A stretch of 64,000 nt of DNA from TMED27 sp037969235 (GTDB lineage Bacteria; Pseudomonadota; Alphaproteobacteria; Micavibrionales; Micavibrionaceae), in NCBI GenBank assembly GCA_037969235.1, contig JBBKXA010000091.1, positions 16,302-80,301 on the forward strand. The letters run 5' to 3'. The position numbers and the translations under genes are program-made. The notes beneath the pieces are model-generated. The model did not search any database, was not told the origin of the DNA, and worked only from the letters and a program-made list of their open reading frames with translations. Below, one piece after another: positions 44,196-52,293 of the stretch (its first letter is position 1; each line of letters begins with the position of its first letter).

Positions 44196-45410
44196 ATGAA
44201 CACGATAAAAAAATTCTTACTTATTAACGCGCTTCTCATTTGCATCCCATTTTCCGACGCAAAAGCTGCTTATAATTTGCCATACATCGGCGAAACCATT
44301 GAATATACAGCGCGCCACGAAGATACGTTTGTTCACCTTGCCCGCGACTATAACCTCGGTTTCACAGAAATGCGCGCCGCAAATCCATATGTTGACCCAT
44401 GGCTACCAGGCGAAAAAACAACACTCATTCTCCCTACCCGTCATATTTTACCCAATGCGCCAAGAGAAGGCATTGTCATCAACGTCGCCGATATGCGCCT
44501 CTATGCCTACATCAATGGCGACAACGAACCATACAGTACGCCAATAGGTGTTGGCCGCGAAGGGCTGAACACTCCTATCGGCACAACAACCGTAGTACGT
44601 AAAAAAGACGGCCCCACATGGCGCCCAACTGCACGCATGATTTCGGAAAAACCTGAACTTAAACCCGCATACCCCCCCGGACCCGATAACCCAATGGGCA
44701 CGCACGCTATATATTTAGGCTGGCCAACATATGCGCTACACGGTACAAACCGTCCATTTGGTATTGGCCGTCGCGTTAGCTCAGGTTGTATCCGCCTATA
44801 CCCCGAAGCCATTAAAGAAGTTTTCAAACGTATCCCCGTTGGCACAAAAGTTACAGTGGTCAACCAGCCCGTTAAAATGGCGTGGATTGGTGATGAATTA
44901 TTTATCGAGGCGCATCCTACACTTGAACAATCCGTAGCGATGGAAGAAATGGGCGAAGTGCCCGAAGAAAAACTCACCAATGATGAGATGAACCAGCTTA
45001 TCAAAATTGCAGGAAATCACCAAGACCGCCTGCGCTGGCCCGCCATTCGTACAGCCCTCAAAGAACGTAGCGGCTACCCCGTATCAATCGCCCGTAAGCC
45101 AAGCGTTGAAGTCAACGACAGCGGCAAAATTGAAGAACACACCAATGCGACAAAGTTGACCACACAAAAAGCACAAGAATTATATGCAGGCTATGACGAA
45201 AAGTCCGATGTTTGGCGCGAAAATGAAAAAACTCCAGCAAAACAAATTGTTGTAGAAGAAACTGTAAAAATCACGTCACAAAAAGCAATCAAGGTCGAAG
45301 CTAACAAATCTCTAAACACCCTTCATGTGGACGAAAAAAACGTGACGACCATCGCTGAAAATTCCGACCATAACCAAGATGATGCCAACTCCTATTCTTT
45401 AAACCAATAA
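44196..45410 (+). CDS. L,D-transpeptidase (ErfK/YbiS/YkuD family) with LysM-like domain and long tail
   Basis: From ATG 44196 it has 404 aa, with a signal peptide ending at DAKA. A LysM-like segment (YTARHEDTFVHLARDYNLG...ILPT) leads to the YkuD catalytic domain. LHGT supplies the conserved His and SSGCIRLYP the nucleophilic Cys (about 197). It forms 3-3 peptidoglycan cross-links or attaches proteins to peptidoglycan, in the periplasm. The last 160 residues are Lys/Glu/Thr-rich and not recognisable, longer than in most family members. An upstream ATG at 44166 would put ten residues ahead of the signal peptide. Its position after the DotA-like genes may be meaningful. Confidence 0.93.
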   Translation: MNTIKKFLLINALLICIPFSDAKAAYNLPYIGETIEYTARHEDTFVHLARDYNLGFTEMRAANPYVDPWLPGEKTTLILPTRHILPNAPREGIVINVADMRLYAYINGDNEPYSTPIGVGREGLNTPIGTTTVVRKKDGPTWRPTARMISEKPELKPAYPPGPDNPMGTHAIYLGWPTYALHGTNRPFGIGRRVSSGCIRLYPEAIKEVFKRIPVGTKVTVVNQPVKMAWIGDELFIEAHPTLEQSVAMEEMGEVPEEKLTNDEMNQLIKIAGNHQDRLRWPAIRTALKERSGYPVSIARKPSVEVNDSGKIEEHTNATKLTTQKAQELYAGYDEKSDVWRENEKTPAKQIVVEETVKITSQKAIKVEANKSLNTLHVDEKNVTTIAENSDHNQDDANSYSLNQ

Positions 45411-45425
45411 ATCGTTTTTAAATCA

Positions 45426-46637
45426 ATGAGCATATCATTCCAAGATATTGAAACGGCGTATGCCGCAATCAAGGATGCGACGATACGCACACCATGCGTC
45501 AAAGCTGTACGTCTTTCGCTACATCTTGGGATAGATCTGTATCTTAAGCTCGAAAACCTCCAACACACCAACGCCTTCAAAGCCCGCGGTGCATTGAATA
45601 AATTGCTCACGCTCAATGCCGAGCAAAGAAAAAACGGCGTCATCGCCTGTAGCGCAGGCAATCACGCTCAAGGTGTTGCCTATCATGCACAGCGCTTGAA
45701 CATTCCAGCGACCATCGTCATGCCAAACGGTACACCATTCAACAAAATCAAACGCACAGAAGATTTCGGTGGTATCGTTGTCATTCACGGTAATAATTTC
45801 GATGAATCCGTTCAATTCACCATGGATATGGCCAAGGACAAAAACTTCACCTTTATTCACCCATTCGATGATCCCGCCGTTGTTGCTGGCCAAGGTACAT
45901 TGGCTATCGAAATGTTGGAGCAACAACCCGACCTCGATGTTATCGTTGTACCTATCGGCGGCGGAGGTTTAATCGCTGGCGTAGCGACAGCCGTAAAAGC
46001 CATTAACCCCAAAATCGAATTAATCGGCGCCCAAGCCGAAATGTTTGACGCCGTAAAAGCCAATCGCGAAAAACGCAGCGCCCATGAAGGCGGCGCAACA
46101 TTAGCAGAAGGCATTGCCGTCAAAGAGCCCGCACCCGAAAATCTAAAAATCATTGAAAAATTGGTTGATCGCATTGAATTAGCAAATGAAATAGAAATAG
46201 AAGACGCCGTTTTTGATTTACTCTCATCCGAAAAAATTGTCGCCGAGGGCGCCCCCGGCGCTGGCCTTGCGGTCATCAAAAAAAACATCAAACATTTCAA
46301 AGGCAAAAAAGTCGGCTTGGTCGTTTGTGGTGGAAATATTGACTCTCGATTGCTTTCAACATTAATTCTGCGAGGCCTTGTCCGCGATGGCCGCATCACG
46401 CGCCTTGTATTCGAAATCAATGACACCCCTGGTCAGCTCTCCGATATATCACGCATAATCGGCGAAAGCGGAGCAAACGTGATCGAAGTGATCCACCAAC
46501 GTATGATGCAAAGCGTGTCTTTAAAACAAGCGGAACTCGAAGTCGTCATCGAAGCGCGTGATAAACACCATGTCAAAGATTTAATTTCCACACTTAAAAC
46601 CGCAGGTTTTAACGTAAAAGCTTCAAGCAACGTTTAA
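45426..46637 (+). CDS. ilvA: Threonine ammonia-lyase with C-terminal ACT domain
   Basis: PLP enzyme of 403 aa that turns L-threonine into 2-oxobutanoate and ammonia. The Schiff-base lysine is K52 in TNAFKARGALNK. The usual family form is (T/G)SFKxRGA, so TNAF is a slight variation. SAGNHAQGVA (substrate and PLP loop) and the phosphate-binding PIGGGGLIAG (about 177-183) are intact. A C-terminal ACT domain (from about 325: VFEINDTPGQLSDISRIIGESGANV) suggests allosteric control. The layout, PLP domain plus one ACT, resembles the TdcB-like or short IlvA type. It follows the transpeptidase gene by 15 bp. Confidence 0.92.
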   Translation: MSISFQDIETAYAAIKDATIRTPCVKAVRLSLHLGIDLYLKLENLQHTNAFKARGALNKLLTLNAEQRKNGVIACSAGNHAQGVAYHAQRLNIPATIVMPNGTPFNKIKRTEDFGGIVVIHGNNFDESVQFTMDMAKDKNFTFIHPFDDPAVVAGQGTLAIEMLEQQPDLDVIVVPIGGGGLIAGVATAVKAINPKIELIGAQAEMFDAVKANREKRSAHEGGATLAEGIAVKEPAPENLKIIEKLVDRIELANEIEIEDAVFDLLSSEKIVAEGAPGAGLAVIKKNIKHFKGKKVGLVVCGGNIDSRLLSTLILRGLVRDGRITRLVFEINDTPGQLSDISRIIGESGANVIEVIHQRMMQSVSLKQAELEVVIEARDKHHVKDLISTLKTAGFNVKASSNV

Positions 46638-46650
46638 TGACTGGTTTAAT

Positions 46651-47931
46651 TTAAGCGCTCTTTTTCTCACGCTCATCTTCCATGGTCAAAGATAAAGCAC
46701 GCGGCGTTTCTTCGATCGTTTCAAAATCAGGCAATTCCGACAATGTGTGGTTGCTCGACTGCAGTTCCTTAAATTTACGCGCAGCAGGCAAAACCGAAGA
46801 CTGCAAAGATCCCACCGCCGCATCATAACCCTTCATCGCAGTTTGCAAATTCTTGCCCACTTTTTCAATATGACTGGTAAAGGTCAGCAAGCGCTTATAC
46901 AAATCACTACCGCGTTCTGATATTTCCTGCGCGTTCTTCGCCAATTCCACTTGCCGCCAGCTCATCCCCACAACCCGCAACAAACTCATTAACAATGTCG
47001 GCGAAGCAATAATAATATTTAATCCCGCCGCATATTCAACCAAATTGGGCTCAGCCCGCAGCGCCAGTGAATAAATATGTTCCGATGGCAAAAACAACAC
47101 CGTGAAATCAGGGCTCTGCTCGCCCTGCCCCACATTTTCCCAATATCCTTTTTTACTCAGCGCCTGCACATGCGATTTAACCTGGCGCGATAAATTTTGC
47201 ATCAACGTATTATAATCCGTCTCACTTAAATCTTCTGCCAATCGATCTGCAAATTGATTAATCGGCGCTTTGGAATCGATAATAATTTTAAATCCATCTT
47301 GCATATTAATCACAGCATCGGGACGCAACCGTCCAGCTTCGCCCTGCAACTGCACTTGAGTTTCATAATGCACACCCTTAATCAAACCAGATTTATCGAG
47401 AAGCCCTTCAAGTATATATTCCCCCCATCGCCCTTGCGCCGCAGGATCACGCAACGCGCCAACCAACCGCGCCGTTTCGCGGTTAAGCGTTTGCATATCT
47501 TCACGCAAATTATTATCCGTCGCCTTCACTTGCTCTAAAGCCTTGACCATATCTTCTAAATTTTTATGAACGGGCTTGATCATTTCCGCGATCGTGTTTT
47601 GACGCTTTTCCAAATCATGCGCACCATCAGCCTGCGCCGCTTTTAAACGCTCCTGCGCCAAATGTAAAAACTGCTCACTACTTTGTTGCAACGCCGCCGC
47701 CGCCGTTGCCTTAAAACGATGATCCAGTGCCGCGCCAGCCTGATCAAACGCAATCTCTCGCTCACGCAATTGCGCTTTTATCTCCGCATTTTGCATCAAC
47801 AAACCTTGACGATTATTCAAAAAAACAATCGCTACTATTAAACCACCAAGCACAAACCCGACGCTTAATAAAAGAACGGGATCAAGTGTATTCAATGTAG
47901 CCATAAATTCCTGCATACTAAAACCTAACAT
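46651..47931 (-). CDS. rmuC: DNA recombination protein RmuC
   Basis: 426 aa. An N-terminal membrane helix (PVLLLSVGFVLGGLIVAIVFL) is followed by a long coiled coil and the RmuC nuclease-like domain. The family core is clear: LVGALRDPAAQGRWGEYILEGLL, GRLRPDAVINM, IIIDSKAPINQF, DFTVLFLPSEHIYSLAL and IIASPTLLMSLLRVV. The DAV and DSK residues match PD-(D/E)xK nuclease positions. In E. coli rmuC loss increases inversion at inverted repeats; the exact biochemistry is not firmly known. Convergent with ilvA, 13 bp apart. Confidence 0.94.
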   Translation of the reverse strand: MLGFSMQEFMATLNTLDPVLLLSVGFVLGGLIVAIVFLNNRQGLLMQNAEIKAQLREREIAFDQAGAALDHRFKATAAAALQQSSEQFLHLAQERLKAAQADGAHDLEKRQNTIAEMIKPVHKNLEDMVKALEQVKATDNNLREDMQTLNRETARLVGALRDPAAQGRWGEYILEGLLDKSGLIKGVHYETQVQLQGEAGRLRPDAVINMQDGFKIIIDSKAPINQFADRLAEDLSETDYNTLMQNLSRQVKSHVQALSKKGYWENVGQGEQSPDFTVLFLPSEHIYSLALRAEPNLVEYAAGLNIIIASPTLLMSLLRVVGMSWRQVELAKNAQEISERGSDLYKRLLTFTSHIEKVGKNLQTAMKGYDAAVGSLQSSVLPAARKFKELQSSNHTLSELPDFETIEETPRALSLTMEDEREKKSA

Positions 47932-47953
47932 TGATTCTCAACAAAGAAAAGAA

Positions 47954-48670
47954 ATGAAAACAAAAAGTGAACAAAAAAATGTGAATGATCCTATCCGCGT
48001 CGCTGAACGAGGCAACGCTTTAATCTACGTTCTGATCGTCATTGTATTATTCGCAGCCCTTTCCTTTACCCTCATGCGTCAAGGTGATGACTCACAAAGC
48101 TCTGGGTTAAGCGATGAAAAAGCCGAGCTCTACGCCACGCAAATTATTTCTTACGCCGCACAAGCTCGATCCGCTGTTCAACAAATGCTGTTTACAGCAT
48201 CCACAAAGGTCAGCGAACTTGATTTCACAACGCCCAATGAAGCCAACTTTGATACAGGCGCACTTATACATAAAATATACCACCCCCAAGGCGGCGGATT
48301 AACCGCAGCCACCCTGCACGCACCCGCAATATCACAAACAACAACAGACCCACAGGCTGATTGGTATTTCGGAGAATTTAACAATGTTGATTGGAGCAAA
48401 ACCGCCGCAAATGATGTCATACTTGTGGCCTATCAAATCGCCCCGAAAGTATGCGGATTAATTAATAAAAAAGTGAATGGCACAACCACAATCCCAACCA
48501 TCACCGCCCCCATTCGCAACGTCATGATAGATGCCGCCCACCATAGCGGTGCAAACGTTGCATTCACTACTGATACAGGTGAAATTTGCTCTGAATGCCG
48601 CAACATGGCCTCACTCTGCGTACAAGAAGGCGGAATATATGCGTTCTACACCATTATCGCCGATCAATAA
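47954..48670 (+). CDS. Prepilin-like single-helix protein of unknown function
   Basis: Not a recognised named protein; 238 aa. The N-terminus is a short charged leader followed by ERGNALIYVLIVIVLFAALSFTL, an arrangement like a type IV prepilin or pseudopilin (Gly then a hydrophobic helix). However, the usual Glu at +5 is replaced (Tyr), so prepilin peptidase processing is uncertain. The outer part (about 40-238) has Ser/Thr- and Ala-rich stretches and four late cysteines (C155, C211, C214 and C222 region: VCGLI, ICSECRNMASLCVQ). No other pilus gene is close. It may be an envelope-anchored adhesin-like protein. Confidence 0.6.
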   Translation: MKTKSEQKNVNDPIRVAERGNALIYVLIVIVLFAALSFTLMRQGDDSQSSGLSDEKAELYATQIISYAAQARSAVQQMLFTASTKVSELDFTTPNEANFDTGALIHKIYHPQGGGLTAATLHAPAISQTTTDPQADWYFGEFNNVDWSKTAANDVILVAYQIAPKVCGLINKKVNGTTTIPTITAPIRNVMIDAAHHSGANVAFTTDTGEICSECRNMASLCVQEGGIYAFYTIIADQ

Positions 48671-48682
48671 GCAACACCATGC

Positions 48683-49342
48683 TTATTGCGTATAGCTAAG
48701 CAAAACCGCACGAAACTCTGCCAATCCCGTGCCCTTATTTGCGCTGGTCGCCAAAACATAAGGATAAGCCGCCGCATGTTTTTTGATACTCGCTTTAATT
48801 TCAGACGTAATTTGCGCTAACTCTTGATCTTTAACTTTGTCGTTTTTGGTTAAAATAATGCGATATTGCACCGCCGTCTCGTCCAGCATTTTCATCAAAT
48901 AAATATCACTGTCTTTTAAACCATGTCGCGAATCAATCAATATAAACACGCAGCGCAAATTCGGGCGTCCACGCAAATAATCAAAAATCAATTGCGTCCA
49001 ATTATCGCGCTTGTCTTTAGAAACTTTGGCATACCCGTAACCAGGCATATCCACCATATATAATGTCTGACCGAGATTGAAAAAATTCAGCTGTTGCGTT
49101 CGCCCTGGTGTATTCGACGTTTTAGCCAGAGTTTTACGCCCCGTCAGAGCATTAACCAAAGTCGATTTACCCACATTCGAACGCCCCGCAAACGCAATTT
49201 CAGGCATATCTGCCGTAGGCAATTGCCCCAACTCCGCAACACCAAGCATAAAATCACAATCACCCGCAAACAGCTTACGAGCGGCTTCTATTTGGCTTTG
49301 AGAAAATTCTTCTTCATCGCCGCTCTTCATAATTTCGCTCAT
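48683..49342 (-). CDS. engB: Ribosome biogenesis GTPase EngB/YihA/YsxC
   Basis: 219 aa. G1 GRSNVGKSTLVNAL, G2/switch (TSNTPGRTQQLNFF), G3 DMPGYGYAKV and G4 TKNDK are all present, with the SANKGTG (G5) segment near the end. EngB helps assemble the 50S subunit. Its start overlaps the end of yidC by four bases (ATGA), placing it last in the rpmH-rnpA-yidD-yidC-engB unit, the common alphaproteobacterial gene order. The N-terminal 25 residues are an acidic extension. Confidence 0.96.
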   Translation of the reverse strand: MSEIMKSGDEEEFSQSQIEAARKLFAGDCDFMLGVAELGQLPTADMPEIAFAGRSNVGKSTLVNALTGRKTLAKTSNTPGRTQQLNFFNLGQTLYMVDMPGYGYAKVSKDKRDNWTQLIFDYLRGRPNLRCVFILIDSRHGLKDSDIYLMKMLDETAVQYRIILTKNDKVKDQELAQITSEIKASIKKHAAAYPYVLATSANKGTGLAEFRAVLLSYTQ

Positions 49343-51294
49343 TTCTTTTTCTTCTTCTGCGTGGTGCGCTTTTTCGGCTTGGGCGGCTTAATCACTTTCG
49401 GCGCCTCATCCTCTTTGCCAAACATGGCTTCTTCAATTTCATCTTCTGCCATTTCGCTCAAAGGATGCAAAGCTGGCCCTTCATCAACCGCTTTTTTCGC
49501 ATCTTTTTCTTCCTGTGTTTCACCAAATAAATGGATGGGCACATCCATGGATTTCATGATAATCATCTGTTGAATAACCCCAATAAGCGCACTGCATGTC
49601 CAATAGATCACCAATCCAGCAGGAAAACGCGCCATGATAAAGGCAAACAAAAACGGCATATAATTGGCCATATCGCGCTGCAAAGGGTCTTGAGGCGGTG
49701 GATTAAGTTTCTTTTGTACAATCATCGCAAGCAACATCAAACAGGGCCAAACGCCAATCATCAAAATCGACGGTGGATCCCACGGAATCAAACCGAATCC
49801 ATTAAATATGCTGGTCGGGTCAGCCGCAGACAAATCCTGTATCCATCCAAAAAACGGCGCGTGACGGATTTCTATCGTCACGAAAAACGTTTTATAAAGC
49901 GCAAAGAATATTGGAATCTGCAGGATAATCGGCAAACACCCCGACATCGGATTAACGCCTTCGCGTTGATACATCGCAATCAATTCCTGCTGCATTTTTT
50001 GTTTATCATCACCATATTTCTCGCGCATCTCTGTCACTTGCGGCGCCACTTTTTTCATCTTCGCAAATGAACGATATGACGTATTCGTGAGCGGGAATAC
50101 AGCGCCGCGTATCATGATCGTCATAATAATAATCGCCGCGCCCAAATTACCAAACCACAATCCCAAATAATGCAAGATGTAGAAAAACGGGATCGTCATA
50201 AACCAAAACCATCCAAAATCCACCGCCAGATCCAAACGCTTGATATTTTGCTCTGTTGCATAATCCTTGAGCACGAAAACGCGCTTTGCTCCAACAAATA
50301 AACGGCTCTCAACCTCGCCGCTTTGCCCTGCCTGTAATTCTAAAGGCGCACCAAGAAAATCCGCCTGATATTGTCCCACATTATCAGGATCTTTCGTCGG
50401 CCCCGCATATCCATAACTATATTTCACATCTTGGCCTTGCGGCGGCACCAACGCAGTTAGCCAATATTTATCCGTATAACCCAACCATCCTTCTTGCGCC
50501 CACGCTGCCTCTTTTGTAGCTTTACGCATATGGCCATAGCTTTTAGAAAACAATTTATCACCAATAAACCCAATCGGCCCCTCATGCGAAACCCATGTAC
50601 CTTGAAAAGTTGGTGGAATGCCTTTCTGCGAAATCAAACCATACGGATATAATGTGACAGGTTTCCCTGAATTATTGATAACACGCTGTGTAATTGTAAA
50701 TAAAAATTGATCATCAATGCTGATGCGACGCTCAAATGTCAGGCCGCTATTATTACTCCATTGCAATGTCACAGGATTATCTGGGCTTAAATTACCATTA
50801 CCAGCAATTTTCCACACCGTATCTTTATCCGGCACACCGAACGCAGAATCCTTCGCAAGCCAGCCATATTCGACACTGCGTGGTCCTTTTGTGCCTTTAG
50901 GGCTTAAAACACTCACATTTTTTTTATTCTTCAGCGTTTCAAAATAATTGTTCAAAATCACGTCATCAATACGGCCGCCTTTTAAATCAATCGTCCCGCG
51001 GATATCAGCATTTTTAAAATTAATCCGGCCACCTTCAACATCGGAGGCTTGCAAAACTTCATCACGTGATTTTATAGGCTCAATTTTTTTTCCAGTAACA
51101 TCCTGACCAGATGCTTTAAGCTGCTTTTCAATTTTAGTTTGTTTTTCCATCGCCTCGCGTTGAGGCTTAAGGATAAAAGCATTGTAAGAAAAATACAAAA
51201 GCGCCGCCAACACAAAAAATATGAACATATTGCGCATATCCGAAGGGTGCATTTGATCTTTTTTATGAGGGCCTAAGGGCTGCATAATACTCAC
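49339..51294 (-). CDS. yidC: Membrane protein insertase YidC
   Basis: 651 aa, Gram-negative type. An N-terminal membrane helix (about 24-41) and a large periplasmic beta-supersandwich domain (about 60-350) precede the five-helix insertase core. Core blocks are seen: FGWFWFMTIPFFYILHYLG, GAVFPLTNTSYRSFAKMKKVAPQ (with the hydrophilic-groove Arg), REGVNPMSGCLPIILQIPIFFALYK and the last helix GLVIYWTCSALIGVIQQ. The C-terminal tail is acidic, then Lys-rich (KPPKPKKR), likely for ribosome contact. It inserts proteins alone or with SecYEG. It is longer than E. coli YidC (548 aa), mainly because of that tail and the domain. Confidence 0.96.
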   Translation of the reverse strand: MSIMQPLGPHKKDQMHPSDMRNMFIFFVLAALLYFSYNAFILKPQREAMEKQTKIEKQLKASGQDVTGKKIEPIKSRDEVLQASDVEGGRINFKNADIRGTIDLKGGRIDDVILNNYFETLKNKKNVSVLSPKGTKGPRSVEYGWLAKDSAFGVPDKDTVWKIAGNGNLSPDNPVTLQWSNNSGLTFERRISIDDQFLFTITQRVINNSGKPVTLYPYGLISQKGIPPTFQGTWVSHEGPIGFIGDKLFSKSYGHMRKATKEAAWAQEGWLGYTDKYWLTALVPPQGQDVKYSYGYAGPTKDPDNVGQYQADFLGAPLELQAGQSGEVESRLFVGAKRVFVLKDYATEQNIKRLDLAVDFGWFWFMTIPFFYILHYLGLWFGNLGAAIIIMTIMIRGAVFPLTNTSYRSFAKMKKVAPQVTEMREKYGDDKQKMQQELIAMYQREGVNPMSGCLPIILQIPIFFALYKTFFVTIEIRHAPFFGWIQDLSAADPTSIFNGFGLIPWDPPSILMIGVWPCLMLLAMIVQKKLNPPPQDPLQRDMANYMPFLFAFIMARFPAGLVIYWTCSALIGVIQQMIIMKSMDVPIHLFGETQEEKDAKKAVDEGPALHPLSEMAEDEIEEAMFGKEDEAPKVIKPPKPKKRTTQKKKKK

Positions 51295-51378
51295 TCGCTT
51301 TTATTTATAGAGGTTGAACAGCGTTTATAGCGTATGCCAAGCGTTCAATCAATGCGTGTTTTAATGCAATTTGACGCC

Positions 51379-51600
51379 TCAAAATATCGGCGGTACAGGG
51401 TCATCCGCATCTCCCTTATGCAGCGGATGACATTTCCCAATCCTTTTAATCGCCAACCAACTGCCTTTGATCGCGCCAAATCGCTCAATCGCTTCATGCG
51501 CATAAGCCGAACATGTCGGATGAAACCGACAATGCCGCCCCATCAATGGCGAGATAGTCGCCGAATAAAATCGAATGAAGGCCTGAAGCACTTTAGTCAT
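51379..51600 (-). CDS. yidD: Membrane protein insertion efficiency factor YidD
   Basis: From ATG 51600 the product has 73 aa: MTKVLQAFIRFYSATISPLMG, then CRFHPTCSAYAHEAIERFG and the typical ending RIGKCHPLHKGDADDPVP. These are the conserved YidD blocks, with three cysteines. The start lies inside the last codons of rnpA (8-bp overlap), the coupling usually seen. A longer frame, reaching 51660, adds residues that are out of family. YidD is an inner-membrane-associated helper of YidC. Confidence 0.93.
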   Translation of the reverse strand: MTKVLQAFIRFYSATISPLMGRHCRFHPTCSAYAHEAIERFGAIKGSWLAIKRIGKCHPLHKGDADDPVPPIF

Positions 51601-51964
51601 GCTTCGCGTCCAAATCCATTTTGCGTAAACACCAGCGCAAATCATCGCATAATGTCTCATATGATCGGCTCGCCGTCTCCGCGCGTCCCACTAAAATATA
51701 ATCACGATGATCAAGCGCGTCCACTGGCAAAACATCAGCCGCCACCGCTCGCAATCGCCGCTTAATCCGATTGCGCACCACCGCACGCTTATCAACGCGC
51801 TTGGTGACCGTATACCCCACGCGCATTTGATTCTGCGTATTTTCCGCTGTCTGCAAAACCAACCCTTTAGACACCCACTTACGCCCCTTGGATTGTATCG
51901 TTACAAAATCACGGCGAGTTTTAATCTGCACAAGGCGCTCTTGCTGGTCTTTGGATGCATGCAT
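51593..51964 (-). CDS. rnpA: Ribonuclease P protein component
   Basis: 123 aa basic protein that aids the RNA subunit of RNase P in cutting tRNA precursors. The RNR-type motif KRAVVRNRIKRRLR, preceded by VGYTVTKRVDK, is diagnostic. The start at ATG 51964 gives a slightly long N-terminus (MHASKDQQERLVQIKTRRDF). It follows rpmH after 75 bp, with a terminator-like hairpin in between, and overlaps yidD. Confidence 0.95.
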   Translation of the reverse strand: MHASKDQQERLVQIKTRRDFVTIQSKGRKWVSKGLVLQTAENTQNQMRVGYTVTKRVDKRAVVRNRIKRRLRAVAADVLPVDALDHRDYILVGRAETASRSYETLCDDLRWCLRKMDLDAKHD

Positions 51965-51980
51965 AACGAATTGAGCCTAT

Positions 51981-52016
51981 TAAAAAGGCGCGTCACTTAT
52001 TAAAAAGCCGCGCCTT
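51981..52016 (-). terminator. Hairpin with T-run in the rpmH-rnpA spacer (partial terminator/attenuator)
   Basis: Reading leftward, AAGGCGCG and CGCGCCTT pair (8 bp) around a 16-base loop and are followed by T5. It lies 24 bp after the rpmH stop and 17 bp before rnpA, so it could reduce rnpA, yidD and yidC transcription relative to the abundant ribosomal protein L34. The long loop makes it weaker than a standard terminator. Confidence 0.7.
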
Positions 52017-52039
52017 CGGTATAAAATGGAGAACAATAT

Positions 52040-52174
52040 TTAAGCGCTAAGCTTCTTACGTCCTTTTGCACGACGACGCGCCAAAACCGCACGACCATTT
52101 TTCGTAGCCATACGTGAGCGAAAACCGTGGCGACGAGCGCGAACCAAATTACTGGGTTGGAATGTACGTTTCAT
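52040..52174 (-). CDS. rpmH: 50S ribosomal protein L34
   Basis: 44 residues starting MKRTFQPSNLVRARRHGF and ending KGRKKLSA, fully typical of bacterial L34 including the RMATKNGRAVLARRRAKGR centre. The ribosome site AGGCGAGAG lies about seven bases before the ATG. Head gene of the rnpA-yidD-yidC-engB block. No dnaA gene or DnaA-box cluster is seen upstream, in contrast to the enterobacterial arrangement. Confidence 0.97.
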   Translation of the reverse strand: MKRTFQPSNLVRARRHGFRSRMATKNGRAVLARRRAKGRKKLSA

Positions 52175-52293
52175 TTTATTCTCTCGCCTTTAACAGCGCC
52201 TCTTCTTTAAAAATCATAAGCAGGATGGTTTATAGCCCTAATCTTACACACTTGTCAAACACTGTTTTGACCAATGTTATAAAAATTCATACG

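Noticed and set aside
52175..52293. Possible replication origin upstream of rpmH
   Set aside because: No DnaA-box cluster, dnaA or dnaN gene nearby; rpmH in alphaproteobacteria is often away from the origin.
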